Source: Liolophura sinensis
Lineage: Eukaryota; Mollusca; Polyplacophora; Chitonida; Chitonidae
DNA: 64,000 bases
Direction: 5' to 3'
Assembly: GCF_032854445.1 (NCBI RefSeq)
Contig: NC_088301.1
Coordinates: 33,963,187 to 34,027,186, forward strand
The stretch's first letter is position 1, and every line of letters starts with the position of its first letter. The position numbers and the translations under genes are program-made. The notes below the pieces were generated by a model. It saw nothing but the letters and a program-made list of their open reading frames with translations, ran no database searches and was not told the DNA's origin. Shown here piece by piece: positions 9,346-21,600 of the stretch.

Positions 9346-12300
9346 GCAAAAGGTTTAGGCCTCAGCCTGACACTAAAGTGATTAATTACTGCTCCCCACC
9401 TGGCTATCTCGCTCCAAAGCAGAATTTGGTTTTAAAAAATGTTATTCGCAATTTAGCGAAAGCGTCGCTGGTATAGAATTACTCAAAACCTAGTCAAAGC
9501 CAACGAGGGACACATAAATTATATCCCCTATGAGCACCAACAGTTGTATAGTTTGCGGTAAACACTCGCGATATCTGCCAAAGCTGTTCTCAATTGTACC
9601 ATATCTATCCAAACTGTGGCGATTAAGCCCATGTTCAGGGCATGCATGTGTAGTTGTAAAAATAACTAGCTTGTCAGGGTTCAGTTTAGTCTCCCCTGTA
9701 TTCCATACATGATTATCTGATAGCGTTGTACGCGAGATTGAAAGGATACCATTGTTATTGGTCTACCTTTCATGAAAGGCGTTGTAAAGAGAATAAACAA
9801 ACGCAGGAAGGGCAGGCAGGCGAATCCAGATGCATGAATGTCATGAAGTGATATCGAGGTACATATTAGAGACCTTTAGTTCGAAGTTAAAATTTCAACT
9901 TGTATTTAACTTGTAACTTTAAAATGGAATAGGTAAACTATTTCAAGTTTGAAGTTAGAAGTTACAGGTTACAACTTCTAACTAAATATCTGCCCATACA
10001 TGTATGTGCCTCTACAATTGTATTTCACTTTAATGGACTTACTCGGAGCAGACAGGTGCGTCGTTCACAGTTTTGATGAATGGTTATGCCTTTATGTGTG
10101 TTATGTTGAACTTTTATTTGTTATGTCGCAGATCCATTGGTTGTTGATCCTCCACAAACATATTAAGGCAAAAAATGAAGAACTGAAATCTTGAAACTAC
10201 ATGCTCGTATGCGTATGAAGAGTCCTAAACGTCAGCGTCGAAATTTTTGCAGATTGCAAATCCAGATAAATCGGACGCACAATGTGGTTACAGGGACCTA
10301 TATAAAACCTTCATTTTCTTTAATCGCACGGACGTCCGAGGTATGTGGGTTCAGTTCAGGCATTCTTTGAAAAAAAGTTTATACTCCCCCCGGCCCCACT
10401 ACTCCCGTTTCATTGTTCATAGGACCTTGACCTTAAGCTTTCGTTGAACCGATTGCACAGTCTAAGAACTGAGACCACTTTTCCCCATCATATATGGTGT
10501 GCATATTTGTTCTTCTGCGCTTTATGTCGGACACTCCACTTCCCTCCACCCTTATCATATAAGTGATTAAGGAGTATGGCGTTAAACAGCGGCAATACGT
10601 CAAGGCGATGTGCATATACGCCTATATACATACCATGAAGCCGTGAGTTTTACCCTGGCTGTGTTCGATTTCGATATAAGTGAAATATGGAGGACGGCGT
10701 TAAACAACAATTAAATAAATATGCGTTTGATCAAAATGATGAACAAAATAAGAATGCGAAGAGACCAAGCCTCAGGGGACAGTCAATCCCCAGAGTGCTG
10801 ATTCATGCTGGCGTACAATATGAGTGTGTATCATATGAGGAGTAAAAGCATGGCTTAGTTTCTGCTGAGTTTAAAGCTAAGTGCGGGTGTTTGCTAAATA
10901 ACGGTGAGAGTCAAATCAACTTGAGTTGCGAAATGTACATCTTTATGTGTATACCGGTTAATTTTTCAAGTCACCGGGCATCACGACGGTACGACTTGGA
11001 GTTGAGTCGCGTTCTAAAACTCTCGTATATACCGAGCTTAAATGGTAAGACAATAACGTGGCAATTCATTTACTTGAGTTAATTTACCTTATCTAAACCT
11101 AAATAATTATAGTTCTAAACGAAAGAAGTGCATAGCTTTAGATATTTGGTCATACTGCATGAAAAACATCTGAAAAGCTCACAGATTTTACATGTAAAGG
11201 TACGATTCACAGGGATTTTCTCCTAACATCTCATATTAAATACACTAGTGGATTGCTAAATTTACTTTACGTCATCAACAATACAAACCAGCTTTTTGAC
11301 ATGGCCTTATTTTTTGACTCAGAACGTGAGATATATGGCGTTTTCTTGCTTTTCGTAATCTACGCATCACCAAAAATGATGATTTTTCACTTTCTCAAAA
11401 TATGTGATAGTCTACCACTGTGAAAAGGTTATATCTTAATTTACTTCCACTGAACTTATAAACATGTTAGCACCAAGTAGGTTGGGGCATCCCAAGTAGG
11501 CCCTAGTACCAATATCTGGTCTGGGCCATAGCCTATGGCCCGGCCGAATCACTGGAAATGTGACCGTTTTGTATCATGCAGCTAAAGAGTGCGAACAAAC
11601 GGTACTAAAATTAATTTGTAAAAAAAAAAAATATATGTATATATGTATTTTACATGTATTTTACGAACTACGCATTGTGCTTCACAATAACGATGCTGTA
11701 GGCGGATTTATATATCCAAATACAAAAAAAAAAATTACGAAGATGTTAAAAGTTGAACTACTTCGGTAAATCAGTGATAATTTTCAATATCTCAGAAATA
11801 CCCTAATAGTACTCGCCCTCATGTCCTCAAAATACATAAGATGTGTAACACATGCACACATTAATTCTATCAAGAATACTAATTTGTATCTTGCATACAT
11901 CATCTTATTTTTATATATCTACACGTATGACGTGCAGCAAATTGCGTACCCGTGACACATCTCGTTTACATCGCGTTCTACACAAATGTTTGTATCAAAC
12001 GATATACATTTGCTTTTTGAGAGTAATAATCTTGTAAACTGGAGTATACCAATTAATGTACACATAAGTATCGGCGAACAATTATTACCATGAAATAAAT
12101 GTGTATAAACTACATTGATATTTCGCGAATGCGATGTTGGGTCAGATGCGTACACATTCTTTAGTATGTAATATGAAAATACTATACAGCATAGAGGGTA
12201 ACCCCAGAGCCGCGACGACAATGTGGATAGCTGAATGGCAAATGGTCACACCTGACAGGTTAATAATGGCCTTTCGTCAATTTATACAAAAAAAGAAACC

Positions 12301-12650
12301 AAAGAAATATCCATCAGTCAAGTCAAATATTAAAAGGATAGTCAAGTGTCTCAGAATCTTGGCGTCGAAACACGTTATTTTATACCAATCGTCAATATAC
12401 ACTGTATCATAATAAAATTAATTATTAGTTAAATCCATGTAAACCACCATTCAAATAAATAAATCGTGAATCATGCTAGCATGAAAAGTTGCCGTTAATC
12501 AAAATACATGTATCTTTGCTGCGCTTTGAATGCTGCTGTTCGTACACCAATGTGGCAATATTATTAAACATGATGAACGTGAATATACAGTTATATCAAG
12601 TCTCCTCTTTATGATGGGCTATCATAATAAACATCTAAACTACTATAAAC
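9346..12650. other. Intergenic; short repeat remnants only
   Basis: A cluster of AACTT/AAGTT words forms imperfect inverted repeats at 9886-9986. SINE-tail-like pieces lie at 10555-10600 (GAGTATGGCGTTAAACAGC) and 10665-10720 (GTGAAATATGGAGGACGGCG, then GTTAAACAAC). No credible coding exon was found. Confidence 0.45.
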
Positions 12651-12654
12651 ATCT

Positions 12655-13750
12655 AAGAAGGCCACAGATTCAGAAAATATGGACCAGATCTCATTCAAAA
12701 CGGCCTTTAATTTACGTGGAACTCGATCCTAGTGGTATGAGCCGTACCTTCTGAAAGAAAAGGTCGAAGGGTGAACCTTATAATATCCCTCCACCCCCCC
12801 CCCCCCCCACCCACCCCCCCAAAAAACAAAAAAAAACAAACGGAAATGAAAAAGACGTCCGAATTTTCACCCCCGGAATGTAAATGTTGTTTAGCTACTA
12901 GCTTGTTTGAAACAGCAAGCTGTGACACGAACTGTTGGGGAATCGCTAGTCTTTGCCTTACAACGCCACACCTTACCAACTGCTGTTTCCATTCAACAGA
13001 ATTCAAACCATACCTATTTTTGCGGGCAATACTTTTTTGAAACAAAAAAGATTAGCTCCATTGTAATTTTCACTGGCGTTAAGTCAGACTGTCGTCACTG
13101 CAACTCAAGTCGCTGGCCTGTCTGCATGGATCCTCATGTCGCTTGACTTGGCTATAAAAAGTTGTAGTGGACAACGTAACCGTGCCAAATTCTCCACAGA
13201 TGCTACCACAGTTCTATTGATGTTCAATTCGTGTCCGATAAACCAGACGGGAGCGCGTTTGTGTCATATACGTCGCCGGTATGTGAGCGAAATAGGTCAT
13301 CGTATCCCCCAGTCGCTATGCCGTACACGCTTTTCCAGGATCTAATTCCCCTAGCCTATGTTTCAAAATATTTGTTACAAAACTGTTTTACTTATATGAC
13401 CTCCAGGGTGCTAATTATGAGGTGTACACGTAGAAGTAATTATAGATTGTCATAAGATGGCTTCTGGAAAAGCACAAAGTAGGTATGCCTAATGCATGGT
13501 TTCGGCAAGCCCTTACAGGGCTTGTCAATATATAATCCCATCCAGTCTTACCTGCATGGCGTCACCCGACCAGGGCTGCCCGCTCCACAAGATACGCAGA
13601 AAATCCAACCTAATAGTTTTTTTTTTTATATGGAAGTAGTTGACGTAAGATTTGTTTGAATGCAGTTTACAGACTAACATAGCATAAATATTGTCTCTAG
13701 GGAACGCTTAGCGGGAAAATAAAGTCGTTGGGGTCTCCTTAAACTAATAC
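12655..13750 (+). repeat. Unclassified ~1.1 kb dispersed repeat, copy 1
   Basis: Homologous in the same order to 27590-28570. Anchors: AGAAAATATGGACC (12675/27612), TGTTTGAAACAGCA (12904/27796), CATCGTATCCC (13299/28130), GAGGTGTACAC (13419/28254), CTAGGGAAC (13697/28521) and AATAAAG beyond it. The copies differ by substitutions and indels, and this one contains a poly-C tract at 12794-12827. No frame spans it. Confidence 0.75.
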
Positions 13751-13805
13751 AGGTCACTTTGCAACCAGATTACGAAAGATTTGTTTTAGAAATGTACCAA
13801 GAAAA

Positions 13806-13985
13806 ATTTATTTGTTTGATTGGTGTTTTACGCCGTACTCAAGAATATTTCACTTATACGACGGCAGCCAGCATTATGGTGGGAGGAAACTGGGCAGAGC
13901 CCGGGGAAAACCACGACCACCAGCAGGTTGAGGTCGGAGAGGAAGGCAGCATGAGCTGGACTTCCACTCACAGCGACCATGAATG
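13806..13985 (-). mobile_element. SINE family 1, 5'-truncated, minus orientation
   Basis: Plus strand reads tail, GATTGGTGTTTTACGCCG, TACTCAAGAATATTTCACTT, GACGGCAGCCAGCATTATGG, then ends after CACAGCGACCAT before the tRNA head. It is one of the better preserved copies. Confidence 0.85.
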
Positions 13986-14627
13986 ATGAAACAATGACTG
14001 TAGAATGGCATGCCCAACACACTTCCTAAATCTGCAGTATGACATGTCTAATAAGCTAAGGTTACGGCTGGAACTCACGAATGTGTAGTCCTCCTGATGT
14101 CATCAGACAAACAAAAAGGCAAACGATATTTTTTTTTCAAAATAATATAGTTATGTCAAAAATAACAGCAAGACTATCCTATAATTAAGACGTATCTACT
14201 CTGTACAAAAAATTCCAACTTTTTTCCTATCTCATGGGAAAATGCAAACAGAGATTTATGTATATCAGTTATTATGATAGGCCTGTTGGACACACTGCAA
14301 TCTTCAAAACCTTTCTGATTATATATTTGATGATCTAATGAACGATAAAATAATAAAATTTTCACAAATGGAATTATATCCCTAAATTGTGGCCAAGATA
14401 CTCGAAGTGGATAACTTTGTTCACTGCGTCTCTCTTTGCTTGGTACAAAAAAACAAAACAGAAACACATTACTGTTCTTTATATATGTTTCTTCAACACC
14501 TTTAAAACATTGGAACACTTTTATGCAAAAAATTCTACCAAGTGAAGAGAGGAATTACATTATAAACCATTTACATGACAGTCCATATTTTATCTTTGTA
14601 CGCATTCTAATAAAAATGAACCAAGTT
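13986..14627. other. Intergenic downstream of TFIIS, nothing recognised
   Basis: AT-rich; only short chance frames are seen. The poly(A) signal of the neighbouring minus-strand gene is just inside its right edge. Confidence 0.4.
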
Positions 14628-14633
14628 TTTATT
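14628..14633 (-). terminator. Candidate poly(A) signal of the TFIIS gene
   Basis: AATAAA on the minus strand about 1.05 kb after the stop codon at 15679. It is the first canonical hexamer I noticed downstream; actual cleavage was not tested. Confidence 0.4.
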
Positions 14634-15678
14634 CACTGATGTGTCAGGTAACTAAATTACAGTTCCACAATTTGCAAAATCATACTGTAACATGTTCTGA
14701 TACAAGACTTCATTTACACAAAATTGTGGCCATTTACCACTATCATACCAGCAATCATGGATGCATAAGTACAAACTTGACGGCAATACAATGTCCACAT
14801 TACAAGGGATATACACACAGGAATTCACGTCTTCTAGCCCATAATGTCGGAATCAATCTAGTGTTGTCAGTGGCCTAGAAATTCCAAACCTGTCTCTATG
14901 TATTGTTCCATCCGCTGAAGATATTTTAAACACAAGCTTTTCCACATCCCTCAATTTTGACAGGTTGCAAGCCATTCCTTGCCGTTTATCTTGTCTATTT
15001 GTTTTAAGCATACATACATTATATACTCTGTAATCCTCACCAAGACAAATGAAACTATTGATATCAAACACCATCTTTATACTTGATGTGCATGCCCCAA
15101 GAGAGTTACATCTCGTACTGTGATGCCTGTCGCACCCTTGGCGTGTGTGTATTGGTAACGATGTGCCTGATCCTGTAGTGCGGAATACTAGGCTTTGGAC
15201 AGCGATATTGACTACCTACTACTGGATAGATATGCCCATTCCTCGAGTTTCTCTTTGTTGTTCCAACTATAATTCATGAGTAAGATGGCCAGGAGGCCAA
15301 TAAAACAAATTCTTCTTGTTTCACAAAAGTGATACTCTGTACCCTAAGCCACCACATGTGGAAAAAGCAATATCTTAAGAATGTAAAATAATTTCTGTAT
15401 TACTTCCTTACGGTTGGAACTTTGACCAGGAATGACCAAACAGTAGGATCATTTTCTTTTGTAGAGAAAATGGGACTTCAGTATATGTGCGCAATCCACA
15501 CAGGAAGGCCATATGGCATTAGGGTCTCACAGTGATCTTTCTCCAGCAGGGTAGCAGCCACTGAGTCAATAGAATGAATATCTCTGCAGCAAGTGTTCAA
15601 CCCATACGAATACACATGTATTAGAATGTTAGGTCCAATGCAGCTGGATTCATCTTGCAGACAAAAGGGCACCCAACA

Positions 15679-15687
15679 TCAACAAAA
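15679..15687 (-). CDS. TFIIS terminal micro-coding exon (Phe-Cys-stop)
   Basis: The acceptor ctttctcttttcag is followed by TTT TGT TGA, completing the W-K-F-C ending typical of TFIIS. The preceding exon ends at a phase-0 donor right after W-K (16719). Reading through that donor would give about 15 unrelated residues instead. Confidence 0.8.
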   Translation of the reverse strand, partial: FC

Positions 15688-18600
15688 CTGAAAAGAGAAA
15701 GTTTTTGAGTTCATTTACTGTCATGGTGCTCGCAATTATATTTATGCTTGCAAATAATACTTGACTAAAACTGTGTAAATGTAACTTGCTGTCTGACAGT
15801 CGCATTTGACAGAGGCATTGTTCCTGCTGCCATTTAACAAATAGTCAGCATTGAGCCCCAGGACATAAATCAAACTCTTGCTTCGTTATGCAGAAGCTTT
15901 AATACAAGAATTGGAGAACAATAAAGATTTTTGTTAAAAAATTGCTCAGTGCATATACAATCCAATTTTTCTTATAACTTTAGAATAGCCCTTAACTTTA
16001 CCATTCACACAAAATCAGCCATGTTAGTTCACATTTTAGTTTACTGTTCAAAACTGGTAATAAATTTTCCAAAATTTGTAAAGCTGGTCGCATTATAAAG
16101 TTTTTAAGCTTCCCAATCATTCTAACCTTTGAAATTATACAGGTACGAGTCTGAGTCTTACTCAGAGGCAATAATATAAGCTATACTTGGGATATACAGA
16201 AAAGCTGATTTGATCTGCCTCTTTAAGCAAGGCATGTATCATCAACCAAATAAAGAAAATAAAAAAAACTTACAACAGAAATCATTCTTCAATCTACAAA
16301 CCAGTTCACAATGTGCCAGTACATGGTCAAATAGGTTTCTCTTTGGACCATGAACACACTGTTGAAACTGTGTGTTTCTGCCAGTTAATAGCCAAAAGCA
16401 ACAAGAACTAGCTCTAATAAGGGGAAAAACCCAGCATCCAGGTGATAATACCATGTTGGTTAAATGTTCGAACAACACTGTGCAGCTTTTTAACCGCAAC
16501 AGCTGATAGAACCTGAGGAACTAAGTTGAACGTGACTTGCAAATCTCAATACTACACTGTCTTAACAATCTATAAATATTCTATAAATTCCAAACACAAA
16601 GCACCATTTAACTAAATCTTTGACATCCTGCTTACTGTCCAAAAAGGGGACATACTTGGGAGAAACTTAAGAGCTAAGAAATGTTTGTGGCATTTCCAAA
16701 GCTCTTCAGCATCCATACCTTCCATCTATGTCCACAATTATTACACAAAACAAATGTTGTCATTGGTTCATCAGCGCTCCGTGTTTGAACCTGAAAAAAA
16801 AGAAATACCTTTAATTCAGTATGATGTTCAAATACATGTACAATTCCAGTAGTGCTCAACATTTCTTTCTGAGAAAGGAAACGGTATGAATGAAATCGGT
16901 ATTGATGCAATCACTATACCATGCAAATGGATTGTTCCTGCATAAACGAGTGCCCAGCTGATTGCAACTGTTATAAAAGAATCCGTTTACAATATCATAT
17001 AATGGAACAAATATAAAAGTATTTTCAAAAGAAAAAATAAAGAAGCAAACTTCAGGAGTTTAAATATGTAAAATAGCCTGGAAGCAGCAAGAGCAAGAAA
17101 TATTCACACAAACCTGATTATATGTACAGTTGTTTTTCAGACATTTTCCACACTTCAACAAATCAGTATTTGTTCCACCAGTTTGTGCCATCTGATGGTC
17201 ATTAATGGCGTCTTTGGTCATCTTTGCTCTAAGATCTTTGAGTTCCTTGCTAGCCATTTCCTAGAATTGGATAACAATAATGTAAATTGAGATATTTTAA
17301 CTTAAGAAAGAAAACACATACTTGCATAAATTGTTCTCCCAGTTCAACAACATAACAGTTGCCTCCATAGCTTGGGAAAACAAAGGGATTTCATACTCCT
17401 GTCTGTAACACTAGAATTTTGAACTGTGATGACTACAAAACGAGCAATTTTGCACTGTTCTGCCTCAGAGGTTTGTGGGATCCTGGAGGACAATATAGCA
17501 GAGATCTTAAATCAAGAAAACATTGATTCAAATGAGTTATTGTAGGTGATCATATCAAATTATCAACTACATATACCTCCTTCCAAATGATTCTATCACA
17601 CACCGAGTACAGAATGTAAGTTTTCTTGTAGATGTTATCATAACTCAATAATTACTTATTCATTTATTTAATTGGTGCTTTGAGCCTTACTGAATAATAT
17701 TTAGTTACTACTAATTACCACCTCAGTGGTGTTTATTCCCAAAGGGAATAATGAGATACATCACCCTGACCAACTCTTCTGCTAAAATTTTACCAGGCAT
17801 ACTAACATAGTTTTCACTTTGTTTATTTTTTATTTGATTAGCATTTTACACCATACTCAAGAATATTTCATTACTTGATTAGCATTTTACGCCATACTCA
17901 AGAATATTTCATCTATATGACAGTGATCTGCATCATGTTGAGAGGAAACCTGGGAAACCAACGATCTCATTTTCTTCATACAAGTATATGTATTTGAATA
18001 GTATGCAACTGTCATGATACTCATTGATTTTTCACTTGTACAGCAAACAGCCAGTTGAACATGTATGATCTTTAACCATCATCCCTTCACAAACAACCTT
18101 GGTTAAAACAAAAGGTTAATTATGTGCCTGTAACCTAAATGGTAAAGGACCAAGGAGTTGCAGCAACAAAAACGCTTAAGTGGAATGAAGATGAACAGCT
18201 CCTGTCCCATAACAAAAATTTACAAATCACCAGAACAGCCTCGAACTTGATCTGTATGAATCTATGAGTTGAGTTTCAGAAGAGGACTTTTTCGGAAAAC
18301 AGTCTGAAAAACTGTCACTGTCCAATAACGACCACAATTTTGTTGAAAATGGCAGATCCCGAAATTCAATCCTGTTCGGTAACTCATGGTCAAGCCATGT
18401 ACAAAAGTTCAATGTAGTATGTTGAACTTCCTTTAGGCCCTATTGGGAACATGGCCAAATTTTGTTTGAGAACCAATCATTCGCAATCTGAGAATTTCGC
18501 CTTTGATCAATTTTGAAACAGATCGAGAGGCCTTCCTCACTTCGCGATCTGTTCGCGATTGATGTAAGCGGAATTTCGACTGAGGCTGTGTAATCACAGG

Positions 18601-21600
18601 GCAAATGCAAGATTGCTGTCATCGGGACCAAATACAAAAGTAGTTCCACGTGGCAGCCTGTAGACATGTCAAAGGCTAAACAATTAATGGCGGCTTACTG
18701 ATATCTGCGATCGTGCTCCAATGACTGTTGTTCCTGTTACCATAACTAATAAAAGCTGTTTGTAAAAATTATAAAACACATTTTTTACAATTGAAAAGAA
18801 AATGTGCAGGTGCCCGTAGACTAAATAGAAACAAACGTAAGAGAACGCTTCTGCCAGCAAACATTTAAATAATAATCTTGTTGAAAGGATTGTTAAATAA
18901 AATAACCTGTGCATAAAAAAACTAAACATGTCTTTCACGACAGTGTATAAATCTTTCATTTTTCAGGAGTTTTATCATTACTTTACTTTGCTTTGTATAC
19001 GGGATGTCATGCTAGAGCAACATATACTTGCATGTTACAGTGGCAGTCAGTGGATGGGAACAGCTAGGTAATCATTTCAGAGTTCTAAGTGTCTACCTGA
19101 AGTCACTTTGACCCTTTAATGACATGGCTTAGTGTCTAAAATTAATATAATATAAAGTAATACATTTATGTTCAATTTATTGGCTCTTTATAGCAGGGTG
19201 TGCCTTTATTGATATTTCCAGACACTAAATCTCTCTATGAGCACTTGTCACTGACATTGTATATATTTTACTCCATGTCAGTAAATACATTCCAAGAAGA
19301 TAACTATGCCTTTGAAACTGAGTATAGGATGTTTTCTTTTGATGAAGGCGAATTTCCCTGACTCTTCTGTAAAACGTGGCAACAGCGGCGTGACTGTTTG
19401 TCTGTGCGAATAACACCAAAGTTAGTCAGAATATGACCAAGAAGAACTGCTTCATTTCATTAAAGGGAACATATGACATGGCATCCCAGTTTCAACTACC
19501 ATAACACAAAACCAATAATATTTTTCCTTTTTTACTGATGCACATAATCTGCATGGCACGTTTTAGCCTACATACATGTACTTTAAATTTTTTTTCAAAA
19601 ACCCATGCTAATATTAACATATACACAGATGTCTGCTTTCACCTAAATTAAGCAGGCTGTCACGAAAGTCTAACTGATTATTTATACATTTTCATCTTCA
19701 ACAAAAAACTATACTTATTCACAAAATTTAAAAATACTTTAAATTTATAATTTAATCATTGCGGCAACTACTAACATATAAAAGTAAATTCTTTAAAAAC
19801 AAGATAAATATTAGGCTACAGATAAGGCCAATTAGGAACTGGAAGTCTGATAAATGGTAAAAACACAACCCAGATTTATTTCATTTGAACATAGAGAATA
19901 ATGTACCTAAGATTTTCAGCTTGGCCTATACCCTTTGCCTAATTACTGATTCACAAATCTGCATGGCTGGAGGCAAACGACTCACAAACAATTTTGACTG
20001 GAAAAAAATGTGTGGTTTGGCATTTCATCGTCATCCACCATATTCCCAACCAACAGTAAGATCTGGGAATATGGAGCAAAGCACATATAAAGATCACATG
20101 TATTTATGACAACAACGTGTAATTGTTTTATTGTACATAAATCATGATTGAGCCCCATCCATTGCAATAAGGGGTATGACAATTTTCGGCAGTGTGATTC
20201 TCAGCATTCTGTGTGTCACAAATTTTATGATTGGAATATGTGTGTCAAAGCAAACCTTGCCGAACAGAATAAAGTATATGCATTACAACAAAATAGAAAA
20301 TGTGGATGTGAAATATGATGTGATCATACTTTGGCATTAGTTGTATACATGCACGTAGGCCTACCGATATCAGAGTTTTGAGAGAGGCATTGTATCACTC
20401 TATCGTCTTAAACGTAATGTCTTCTTATCGAGACCAATCGCAAACTTTTCATCAAAATTACAATCGTTAAATTGAATTGGAAACGATTAGAAAGTTGCCG
20501 TTGCAATTGAGAATCAATCATTCGCAATCCTGAAACTTTGCGACTGAAATGTTTGCGATTTTTTGCGACGCTCCATGAAGTCTGCAAAACTGATGATAGA
20601 CCAACACAGCTACTGTCCACCTAAGTATCAGGAAGGTACTAATAACAGAAAACAAACACAAATTTTACCTCAGAGGTCATTTTGGCAATTTGCTCAGGAG
20701 CAATATTTCCAACCAAGACATTTTCTCTCAAGGCAGGGTTCCTTGAATCCTTCAGGTTTGCCACACGACTTCGTATTCGGTTTTTATACTTGATATCTGT
20801 ACCGCCAAACTCTTTAAAAACAGGTAAAAGTGTTAAGGACTACAAAAGATCTTGCAAGTGCCAAAAGCATTATCATTATCAATGTTTTCAGAATACCATA
20901 AATATTATGTTCTAATGAAGCTCTTTTCGTCGATATTTTTCAAAATTTAATAATCACTGTTATTTAATACCATACTCAGGAAATTGACGTGATATCCATA
21001 TGTGTCAGTAGTTTATTTAGATCACACTAAACATTAACCAGCACACCATGCAGTCACAATGTAAGGTTAATGTGGCCTAAAATCAGGCTAACCATTAACA
21101 CATCGGCATAAGACCAAACATGTACATGTACATACTGTCGCTTTTTATTTGCATATCATCGGTCTAACACAAAGGCAAAGTCAAGGAATAAACAAAGTAT
21201 CCATGAAAGCACTATTTATAAAATATAGCCCTATATGAAATCCATTTTGGATTTTAAACTTTTCATATAAAGAAATTTGTTTTTGAGAAGAAAGGCAACA
21301 CCGAAATGTACAGAGATGTAGGGCTTAGGTTAAATTGTGCTCATACTGGTGCTAGTTGTCATGCTTGAGCCTGCCGTTACCACAACTTTGACAAAATGGC
21401 TTTATTACCCACCAGGACATCTCGAAACTGGAGTTCTTATCTGGATTTAGTTTTTATCAGTATAATCCTTTGAGTTAAACAATGTACATCTTCTGGCATT
21501 AAGCACTCATATGTACTGAGTACAAATCTAGAACACCACTTTCTTCATATTTCACTTAAAATAAAATTCGCCATGGATGCTTTGAGAACATGCTCCATTC

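Noticed and set aside
20669-20823. GT-AG alternative for TFIIS exon 6 using the AG in tttttaaag just inside the exon
   Set aside because: No in-phase GT donor exists at the end of exon 5, and the residues AVFKE needed by the family would be lost. The AT-AC pair satisfies both ends.
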